DNA from: Owenia fusiformis
Lineage: Eukaryota; Annelida; Polychaeta; Sabellida; Oweniidae
Reading direction: 5' to 3'
DNA length: 64,000 nucleotides
Assembly (NCBI GenBank): GCA_903813345.2
Contig: CAIIXF020000001.1
Span: 45,465,885-45,529,884 of the forward strand
Position numbers and translations under genes: made by a program. Below the pieces are notes generated by a model. The model searched no databases. It was not told where the DNA came from and was given only the letters and a program-made list of their open reading frames with translations. Of this stretch, positions 25,525 to 36,600 are shown in pieces; position 1 is the first letter of the stretch; each line of letters begins with the position of its first letter.

Positions 25525-28500
25525 ATGGTGATATTAATATCAATACTGGTGATGGTTTTGATTGGGTTGGGTGATGGGCTTGAGAAAAGACAAGCTCCCC
25601 AAAATCTGTTTGCACTCCAATATCGAGGACTCATTGAGAATATGGAGCCAAAAGCTTGTTTTGGTAAGTATCATAGATTCGCTGTTTTTGTCATTTAGTC
25701 AATTTCTCACTCTTGACAAGATGTATTAGGGAGCTGATACTCTGAGAAATGGAACAATACTATGCCTCTTGTGTAGCATTCATTCAGGACAACATAGTTG
25801 TTCGATTCCCAATGGCCAACCTATGCATTAAACATTCTTCATTTTTTGTAGAATGTCCATGGATTCCAGGAAAAGATTGTTGTCATTTTGTTCCCCTGGG
25901 AAGTGTGGACCCCGAGAAGGAAGAAAGACAGTGTCCCCCTGGTCTAGGATGGAACCAGGAAACATGTAACTGTGATTGGCCATCCCTCATAAAGCCAAAG
26001 GGGATATGCGAACCACTTTATACATGTAACATTAACGTGACGACAGTCAACCCAGGAACAACGGCTGTTGCACCGACATGTCCCCCACTCTTTGAAAGTA
26101 AGAAAAGGAAATATAAAGTGAAGTGACCGAAGAGTCTTTGGACAGATATTTTGTGTAAATGAAATGAGCATGCGTTAATTCTAACACTTTTTGGCTATAC
26201 CTTACAAATGATAATAATGCACCAAGCCTCTGCCCCCGTCCCCTTCTCTCTAATACAGGATAAAGAGAGGATGGATTGCATGGAGCTTGACCAAGATGAA
26301 AATGTATCACTGGTATTTCAGATGAGTGTTGTATACCAGAGACTGCAACGTGGTATTCAAAGATAAACGACACGCACTATAGAGTAAATGGTAGTTACCC
26401 ACAGGGCTGTCCTGAAGGGATGAATTTTGATGACATAAGTTGCTGTTGCTTAGGATATACAATTGGTATGTATAAAGTAAAGAACAAAGTCCCAGGCGTT
26501 AGTAAGTACTATGCTAAACTATTGTTGAAGTAAATATTTTAAAAGATATATCGGCCCTTTCCATAAGATAACAATGGCGTCGAAGATGCAACGTAAATAC
26601 ATGTACATGGAGACGATGAGAGTGATAGCAACAAAAATGATGAAAACAAGGGTGATGAAGAGAAAGAGTTGTTTTGTTTATTTTCAGTTCCCGATCCGTG
26701 TAAGCTTTGGTCGTTTGACAGGGAAGCAGGCAACGAATTCACTGACTCGATCCAACAGACATTTGGCCAAAATGTCCGCTCTACCATAAGTGATGGACAT
26801 CTTGGAACAGATAAAGGGGTCTTCTTTCAGAACCAAGAGCGGATCTCTATACCATATTTTGCTGGGGCATACTTTGGAAAATGGTTCAGTTTGGGTAGGA
26901 AACGTTCTCATGTTTCCAATCATTCCTTAAGTAGTCAACGATTGCATAACGATTGACCAAGATACTATTTTTGCCAGAAATATATCAGATATTTCATAGG
27001 ATATGACATCATTATATTAAATATTGTATATCATTTACTAAAGCAAGTGAGAATAACCCAGTGAAATTGTTGTTTATTAGGTCTTTGGGTTAAGAGCTCA
27101 TCCAATAACTTCGGGACAGTTGTGTTAAGTAATGGCAACAGAGAGGTCAAGGAAACAATCGCTCTAGTTATGGTTGGTAACAGTATAGCAGGAGGTGTAG
27201 CAACTGCGAAGGAAGACCCTCCTAATACATTGGATATGCCACTTACGGTAAATATAAATGATCAAATGAATATATCAATGTTCAATAAGTTTGGTTTCAT
27301 TGGTGATACGTTGAAGACGTTTTATTTTTTATCAAAACATAATGCTGGAATTAGAATATTTGGAAAAATATCCAAAAAGAAGAATACCTCAGTTTTGTCA
27401 GTCCTTATGAAATTGAATCATAGTATCATACTTCGAGTTTATTGCATTACTTTGTTTCTGGTCTAAAAGCACAACATTTATACTTTTGGTATTCGAATCA
27501 GATTTATAGCAAAACAAAATAACTTTAACCGGGAAAACAAGAACAACGACACTGCTAACTCTACGATACATTTATATTACTACTAGGCTATGGGAGATGA
27601 CGGGTGGCATTTTGTGGCAATGACATACGATGACCCCATACTCTCTGTATACATTGACAATAACCCACCACTTGTATTTGAGCAGGAAGGGGGTAAGCAT
27701 ATGAATTCTTGTTCACATTTCTTCAATATTCGAATGTACTCTGAAATCAATTATAATATATGAAACTTTTTCAGAAACAATAACGAATGGTTTGCAATAT
27801 ATTTAATATCTTATGGAGTAATCAGTCAGAATCTTCAATCCTTTGTTCAATTCTTGTTTTTCAACGTGAACGTGAAAATGGAATGGATTCTACTATACAC
27901 TGTATAAAGCAATATTGCATGAATCACACCGTACCTTTAATTGAAGAAGAAGATGATGATGATCAATTCGTTATACACATATATATGTTTGCTTGAGTGT
28001 TGAGCTATTTACACGTTCTGAGACATGTTCTGTTTGTTTTAAAATAGGGGGGATACTTTCCAACTTTTGCCAGTTGAATCTTGGTGGAGTTCAGTTTCCA
28101 AATTTCAGCATGGATGAGGTAAGTCTGTTTCACAATTATGAAAAAGTAAAAACTGATTACTTCTTTGAATAGATAAGACTACATGAAATCCATGAGAATG
28201 AAATGGCTTCTTTTTGGTCTGAATTTGGGCTATTTTGGATAGCTTTGAAGGAGGTCTTGACTTTTCGGAACTTTCTTTGGAAATGCTAGAGTATCGGGTT
28301 ACTGCATATATATTTAAAAAATACATAAAATCCATTGCATTTAAATTATATGGGAAATATTTGTAATCCTCAATACTGAGGGAATAATTGAAATACAATT
28401 CAATGCAATTCAATGCAATACCATGCAATGCAATTACAATAAAATAGATAAGCACACACTAATCAAGGGAAAGATCAATACCCGGTGATTTCAGCGGGAA

Positions 28501-29898
28501 GTGGCGTTTCGTTCATTGGATGAGCTGCGCGCGCACGCATAAATGTGATTATCCAATATAATTAGGGGAGGGCTATTTGAAGTAGTTTTTGGTCTCAGGC
28601 GCGACCCAGGGCTGTTGTCTTAAGGACATTTCGTTGAAAATGAGCCATTCGGCTGATAATTGGTAAGAGTTTGCGATCTTATAATGTATAACTGTTACTC
28701 AGACACATATTTTGACACGATTCTGTTGGAAATAAGCTTTGAACCGAGAGATATTCACGATTGATATGCACATTTTTGATTGTGCCATTGCTTTTCTATT
28801 GCACAACCCATGTATTGATAGAAGAAACATTAATAATACAGATTGGTTTACCTTCAATACATGGCAGACACTACATATCGGTCTATTAATACCAGTTTGT
28901 GCCTTAAATAGTTTTATATTTCCATCCACGGCCTGGAGCCTGGGTGTGTTTGTCTCTTATGTGTATGCTTGTGCATGGACTTCTAATCACTAGCAGAATT
29001 TAACATGATGCAAACTCGACATTATAACTCATGCTGTAACATTTTGACTTCGCTGGAAAACAATAGGAATTATTTTTCTTGCCAATCAATCATGAATCAC
29101 AATCAGAATTTCAGAATGATCAATCAGGCAATGATCCAAATCAAGTTATAACATTATATGATATTCAGCAAGAAGTCCGGTAGAAATACAGAATATTTAA
29201 ACATCAAAGCTGAAAGTTAAAAGCTAATCTGTCAATTTTCTGTCTGCAAAAGAGCGTCCCAAGAGCGTTTACATTTGACACAATAACAGACTGAGACCTT
29301 GAAATCTAGGATTCCCCAGGAAAATATGACGTCATACTAATTAGCATAAGGATTTCCCTATTGGGGTGGGTCGAGCCTTGTTCGAAAACACAATCCATAA
29401 ATACATGCTAATTTCTAAGGAGATAGGAAGTGTATAACGTGTTTATCGATTTTGTTTAAAGATTTAATCAATTATCAAATTGTTTAAGTGGATAAAGTGG
29501 TCACACTTGCTTCAATTCATAGCGAAATCGACGGATAGAAACTGACCGAATTCCCGATATCCTACCCCGTATTACTGTAGGCTATAAGCACAGTGACCTA
29601 CAGAGGGCGCTATCACAAACAAGTACTGGACGAACCGATAAATTCCCGGGTATTGTAACGCCCTTGCACTAATCGTATACTACTATAACTTTAATCTTTG
29701 TTGATGGGAATTTCATATTGTAGGTAGTGCCATCTATTTTATCGAATTTAGTTTATACTGATTTACTCGAAGCTTGTCATGAATGACTTTAAAACTTCAT
29801 TTTAGCTTTGTATCTGCGAGTTTACATGGAATGCAACGGACGTGGCAGAGTTCAGAGACAATAAAGCTGTACCCAAACTTTATCAACCATCTACATAA
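25525..29898 (+). CDS. Secreted protein with two Cys modules and a LamG-like domain, paralogue B
   Basis: The protein has 390 aa from 8 exons: 25525-25663, 25852-26097, 26322-26465, 26688-26894, 27081-27247, 27587-27692, 28048-28118, 29806-29898 (1173 nt). Exon phases match paralogue A. It has a signal peptide (ILVMVLIGLGDG) and a GLEKRQAP dibasic site. Cys module 1 shows CPWIPGKDCC, CPPGLGWN and CNCDWP. A short linker contains sequon N-V-T, and module 2 shows ECCIP, GCPEGMNF and SCCC. The LamG-like part carries VPDPCKLWSFDR, GLWVKSSSNNFG, GWHFVAMTY, VYIDN, LNLGG and CEFTWNATDVAEF. Sharing the domain order, phases and Cys spacing with A and C shows tandem duplication. The function is inferred as extracellular matrix or chitin-associated; no enzyme residues are seen. 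The last intron is the longest (1.69 kb) and holds a GC-rich island listed separately. Confidence 0.88.
28397..28436. repeat. Short AATGC-type microsatellite in intron 7 of paralogue B
   Basis: Words CAATTCAATGCAATTC and CATGCAATGCAATT repeat irregularly with a period of 5 to 10 bp. Confidence 0.7.
28485..28665 (+). promoter_or_regulatory. GC-rich, CCAAT-containing island, possible internal promoter
   Basis: A GC-rich patch sits inside an AT-rich intron. It contains two CCAAT-type words in opposite orientations (CATTGGATGAG and ATCCAATA), a GCGCGCGCACGC run and a GGTCTCAGGCGCGACCCAGG stretch. A candidate short first coding exon follows (ATG 28640, ending 28662 at a GTAAGA donor). This could be a promoter of a nested gene or an alternative start, or a piece of a dispersed repeat. 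I found no convincing next exon, so the call is tentative. Confidence 0.3.
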
Positions 29899-30609
29899 TA
29901 TTGTAAAATGTGTTATTTCTTGCACTTGATTGTACTTGACTCTCCCTTTGCTGGAACCTCTGAGAGAAGGACTATAAAAAAAGTTCAAATGAATAACCTA
30001 TGTTGCGAATGGACGTTGTTGTTGTTGCATATTGTTGTGGCACAAATCTTGTAATATTGATCTTGTAATGTTCGGGCCTATATTGAAAAATATTCAATTA
30101 TTGAAATATGTGCACTGTTGCATAATTATTTCTGTCTGGTCAATTGTATCTATAGGATTTAGAAAAAAAATGGTAATGAAACTAGAATCTACATTGCTGT
30201 TAATGTCATTTCACCACAAATATAAATGTTGCCTACGCTGCCCAGGGGGAAATTTTATCGACACTGTGACAAACAGAATTTTTAAATCGATTATTAACCG
30301 ATATTAGAGTAAGTAAAACTTAATTTTATATTCAATTTCGTTAATTTGTCGATTAATTATAAAATGTATGACTTGGTTGGGACTTATTATATCCACGTAA
30401 CCATTTGATTGAGTATTTGAAGTATATAGGTTTACCCATTACGGAGCCGCCATCTTGAAAATAAATCCATCAAATTTTAAATGTTCAGTTTTATAGCTGT
30501 TAACAAGTATAGTTTAAATTTTTGAGTTCATTTTGTATGTGAATGGAGAAGAATAAAATGAAATACATGAACAGTATGGTATTCAATGGACTATATCATT
30601 TAGGCAGAT
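29899..30609. other. Intergenic spacer between paralogues B and C
   Basis: The 711-bp AT-rich spacer is very close in length to the A-B spacer (724 bp), as expected for a duplicated block. An open frame at 30032-30307 has no recognisable features. The base pair AG lies two bases before the C start codon, again compatible with a 5'UTR acceptor. Confidence 0.6.
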
Positions 30610-33600
30610 ATGTTACGGGGTTGGATACTGTGCCTCTTGGTAGCATTCGCCTATACAGAGGATGAGCATAATATCAGAAAGCGACAAGCCCCTGGTAAGA
30701 GGCGTAATCTTTTAAATATAAAGTTCTATGAATAATATAAATGTAAAATGATATCAATATATATCAATCCATGCTGACCTAAAACATAGAGATAAACGTT
30801 TCTTAGATAATCTATTTGTTTATTTACAACATCTTAGATTTTGCCATAAGATTTGAATTGCTAAACAAGGTGTATTGTTTTAACCACATGAGGAAAAAGG
30901 TTATTTAAGCTTTGATTTACAAGTATTTTATTTTTATATTTTCAGACTTTATAGATTTTGTCTATAATATCTTAGATGGAATGCCACTTTCATCCTGTTT
31001 CCGTAAGTACATCTTGCTGAAATATTATCCTCTCTGTATTTTAATTGTAACTCAATCTTAAAGAGACATTTGTTGATTGCTGACGGTGCATTCATCGCGG
31101 AAATCTCGTTTGTAGAAGTTAACTATGAGTCACACAAATGCATTTAATAAATATGTAATAAACACAATTTGAAATTATATTTTATTTGAAATTTGTTCAT
31201 TTACTGTAAATATATTACATATACTGTGGTAACTACCTGTCACCTACGTGCATTCTCTCCTTAGTGAACACATGACAATTACTTGTATTAAGGTAAATGT
31301 TATTTGATATGGAATTGACACCATCGTTCATGCCATAAAGGTCAGAGACTTAGTGTGTGGATAGAGAGATATAGCATGTCAAGCGCTCACTCACTTTGAT
31401 TAGAGTCAAGTAATTTAGAATATGGCCATCTCAAATTATCGCTCTGCAAATAATTGAAAAAAGGTCATCAGGCGGACATCTACCATATTGTTTTGTAGAA
31501 TGCCCTTGGATTCAGTCAACAATAGACTGTTGCCACTTTCTTCCCCTTGGAGGACCTGAGTGGCAAACAACACGTTGTTCTCCCGGCCTCGCCTGGAATC
31601 CCGATGTCTGTAACTGCGACTACCCAGAGAACGTTCCATTATGCAACCCAGGAAGGGACTGCATCTCTCTTCAAGAACCAGGGGGTAGTGAGATAGTTCT
31701 ACATATGTGTCAATCAAAGAAAAGAAAAATCAACAGAACAGTATTGCCCATGTTATAATTGCTTTCCGTCTGTTCTAATAATACATGTAGAATACTATTA
31801 TACATGATAGGAATGTTAACACAAATTACTTTTAAAACACAAATCAGCTTTTCATTTCAAAGGTTACTGTTTTTAATTGTATACTTCCATTTTCACTGCA
31901 GTTTCAGTTAAGTTTTATAATTTTGAAATTTCGAATGCAATCGAGCATAATGATCTTTTATTTCTCTAGTACCCCTACAAACGCCCACACCTGCGCCGTC
32001 ATGCCCCTTAAATCTCGCAGAGGGTAAGTTCACATTATTTGACATTTTGAGATAAAATCGGTGGTCATTATAGAAGCATTTTATTTAATTTAAAAGTGGC
32101 CGTATAAAACCGAAAGGCAGCATGAGAAGACGCTCCTCAATAAAAAAAATTATAAATGTATTTGAGGTCCAACTTTTCTGGGCTACCAAAGTATTCTGAC
32201 TTATGCCCAATTATGGCGACCCAAGTACTCTGAGTCCACTTGAAAATTCACAAGGGAGAGTGACAAAACGTGTTTTAAGGAATGTTGGCCCCTTTTCTTT
32301 TTGAAAATATGGGCCCATTTTTCAAAATTTTAACCATTTTTTCTGAACGTATATCGGGTGGTGTCCCCATCAGTACTGATTCATTTTTATTGAAAGTTTC
32401 TATAAAAGTAGCCTAAGGGTATCATTGCCAAGTTGTACGAATATTAAAGAGATCGGTTACATAGTGGGCCCCCCATAGTTTGTAAGAAATGACTTATTCA
32501 AAAATGCATGTCAAAAAAACAATATCAATGGAATTAAAATTAAATTGCCTCTTATTTCAGTGTAAAAAAAGCTGTTTTAGCAAGCACAAATGCTTAGCAT
32601 ATCTTTCCATCGATATCAAGTCAAATCATCGTGAGACCTACACATCTACCTTCGGTCCCCAGTTAGATATGCATATCTCCCTCGGGGTAAGCCTGGTGTG
32701 AAAGAAATTATGGTCCCCCAGGGATTATGGTCCCCTTTCTAAACGGCCCTTACTGGCCCTGATTGTGTATACGATAATAAGGGAAAGAGGTCAACAGAAA
32801 AAATGAAGAGTAGGACCATCGTTTCATAGGACCCCCTACCATTTTACACCTGAATGCTTTGGTCAACTCAGAATACTTCGGCGAGAGTTGAAGAACTTGG
32901 GTAGCCCAGAACACTTGTAGCTTGACAGATGTATGCCTCCACAAACTTTATTTACTTCCCAATGAAATATCAATTTGTTCATTTAGATGAATGTTGTCTG
33001 CCGAGAGTTGGTCAGTTCTACAAAAAGATTAATCTTACTCACTACCGGATAAACAATGGTCTGATTCAGGGTTGCCCTCCTGGGCAGGAGTTTAGTGAAT
33101 TTGACTGTTGTTGTGAGGGACACGCAGTTCGTAAGTAAGCTTCATATACCATAAAGGAAAAACTGAAATCAAAAACAAAAGATCAGCATTCAAATTTATT
33201 CAAAGTTAAGATTCAATTAACCATTTGGTATGGTGCTTTGAAATCTCCCCGAAGTCTCATTACTTTCCACTAAGGATTCACATTTTTACTATTTGTGACA
33301 TATTTGAATTCTGTTTCTAGAAGAACTTTGATTCGCACATGCATTTCATTTTATTCAATGTCTATTTTAAAATATTCGATGAAGAATGGAAAATCCATGT
33401 ATGCAGATTCGAGTATGATACCTCTTTGACTACATTTTGAATATATCTAATGACGAAAATCAAGATCATTTCTTTTTTTAGCATCTAGTCTATTTGGATC
33501 CCGTTTCTCGGGTCTACATTACTCCTTATTTATGTGGCTATTTGGCTAATAATCTTAGATCATGGACGGAACGTAATTGGCACACAGGACCTGGTCTAGT

Positions 33601-36600
33601 ATGGCAAGTGATTTTAGACAGTCTTTACCATGAATACTTTCTCAATTTAAATAAAAATATTGGCAATCGAACAGGTCGAAAAATTATGAATAGGGACCCC
33701 ATGTCAACATTTGTTTTGAAATTGTTGGACCTAGTTACACAAAAGAGGATCTTCATTTTCTGATTTTATTCCATGAAAATATTATTCAACAAGGGGGTCT
33801 AAAATTTCTTCAAAAGTAGAATGGTATTGAAAGTCCAATTTCGAAGATAACGATTTTCGATGACCAAAATTATATTGAAAACAATGGAGAGCTTGAACGT
33901 TTCCTTTGGAAAAAATAACATTGGAGATGTGACTTTTAACTTCATCGCATTTCAATACCCATTTCCTTTTCAGAAGTAGTGTAGAAGAAACTTTTGGTAT
34001 ATTTGAATTGAGAAAAACAAGATCCACTTCTTAGAAAATAAGCATAACATTTTTTTTAAATGTAACAAGGTCGGGTTCTAATCTATAATGTTTAAGAGAT
34101 ATGGATTAGTATTTTTAATATCACGGAGATTTCACATGAATGAAAACATATTGTTTTATCAAAAACCATTGGATTTAAGGCCAGAAAGTACTCATGGTGA
34201 TATAAATGACTGTCCAAAATCAGTCGCCTTAGCATACCTGGTCCTTTTAAGATTTTCCCTGTTGTGGTGTCCATGTGATAAATAAAGTATACCTAATATC
34301 AAGTGCGACTTTATTTTAGTGCCAAACCCGTGTAAGTTTTGGACTTTTGATAGGAAGGTTGGAGAGGAATACATTGACATAAAGCAACAGACATATGGTC
34401 AGTCTATACGCGCTGAGATAGGCATAGGGGTAGACGATGAAGGCAAAGGCCTTCATATGAACCCTAATACTATGATGACAATACCGTTCTTTGCCGGGGC
34501 GCATTTGGGTAAAAAGTTCTCAATTGCAATATGGGTGAAGTCGGATTCGAATAACATTGGCAGTGCTGTGATAAGTAACGGCAACAGATTAAACGATCCA
34601 ACCGTTCTCTTGATTATGGTCGGGAATAGTATAGCAGGAGGTATTGCAACACAGGATGAAGAGTTCATGGATGCACTTGATTTACCACTCACAGTAAGTG
34701 CCGCCGTGTTCACACCACGATCATGTAATATATTCCCAATTGCTCGTTATTCTACGTTCATCGTTGAATTATAGTGTACGATATGAAAATCCAAAATTAA
34801 AAGCCAGCCGATATTTTCATAATGTTTGAAAGAATTGACAAAAATACTATAAAGTACACTCCCTCAATAATAGTAGCAACCGGATGTCATCTTCTTGACT
34901 GCACTGGCGGATCCAGGAGGGGGGCAGAAAAAAATGTTGAGCCCAAAAAGATTTAGGTCCAAAAGTTTTGTAGTGCCTTTATTAATGGGCAGAATGGGCC
35001 TCAAATTTTCAAAATGTGGGTCCAATTTCGGGGCCCAATTTTTTCTGATTTGAAATAAGCCTCTCCCTTGTTGGCTTCTGGATTTGCCAGTGGACTGCGT
35101 GTGATCGAAGGCACAGACACCGGAACATACCTGTTCTGTCTGATGCTTGTGTGAAAGTCTGTTCTATTGGCGATTTAAGAAATCCATCTTTGCCGAACAA
35201 TCGTAATAATGGAACGAAATAAAGATCCAAAGATTAACATATTAACTTATAGGTGGAGGCGTCAATTTATTGTCTTCTTGTTTTAGAGCATGGGAGGTGA
35301 TGGATGGCATTTTGTGGCAATGGTCTACAACGATCCAATTCTTTCCTTCTATATCGATGACCAACCAGCTATCCAATACCGCAATGGTGGTAAGGTGAAC
35401 TCCAATATTATTCTGGGTGGGCCAAAAAAGTTCATGTTTTGTAGTTTGCTATGACTATTTTGACAATACATTGATTTCGAAAATGATTTGTTATAAAGCA
35501 AGATCAAAAGTGCTCTAACCATTAATGAACATTAATGAATACCCTCGACATGGGTTGCCACGGTTACCATAGAACGCAGAATATTAAATGTAACGTGTTG
35601 AAATTTGTTTTGTGTTTATGTCTTAATTTTAAATTAACTTTCTGTGAGAAAATGAGCCAGGTTCATTAATGGTTACAACAGTTAGAATGCCTTTGGTCTT
35701 ACTTTATGACCACCCTGTAGATGCTGGAATGACTTCTGTAAGTAATTAAATAAATATATTTTCGAGGGTTTATTAGGGTTTTTTCAGTACAGTCAGACTA
35801 ATATGGAAGCGTACGTACTCAAAATATCCGAATGTATTTCTTGACAATTTGTTTTAATGGTCTATGGAACTCAGGTAAGTACGTATACTTAGCTAATCTT
35901 TCTGACCAAAAATAAACATTTCAGCCATTCATTTTCACTTAGAATTTCGGCCTGCCAGTTCTGTTTTTAATATAACCTTGAAAATGTATTTGTTTTATTT
36001 AGGGACCAAATACAGAAGTGATTCTTAAAGTTTGAATCCACGTGCTTACAATTATAACTTTCTCGTCCAAACACTACTGGAGACATTCTTTTGAAATGGA
36101 TTGGATAATTCTGATACTTGATATTTTGGCCCACATTGTTATTACATTGTATGATTGTTAATTTGCGCCAAAAGAACGCTCGTAATAAATATATTAACAC
36201 CTTTTAGATTGTCCAGAACATCAGAGGAGAATTGCACTGTGACATTTGTAATAACAAATAATGGTAGTGGTGCTGTAATATTAGCCATCTTGTTTGAACT
36301 TATTTTGATGCTCGATTGGTGTTCTCTTTCATGCCTTAAATGAAGACTCACACATCACGCTGTATGTTCTTCTAACCGGGGCCTACATATACAGGGTGGG
36401 CCAAAAAAAGCCACTTTTTTTCAAGACACTACAACTTTTTTATTTTCCAACCTACATACCCCAAATTTTGCAGTTATATAGTGCCAAGCGTTCTTAGTCA
36501 TAATATAATGTAACAAGTCATTCAACTTGAATTATATTTGATCTAAAAGGGGAGTTCAATTGGTCCGCCAGCCTAATTTATGATATATTTTAGTTTTAGT

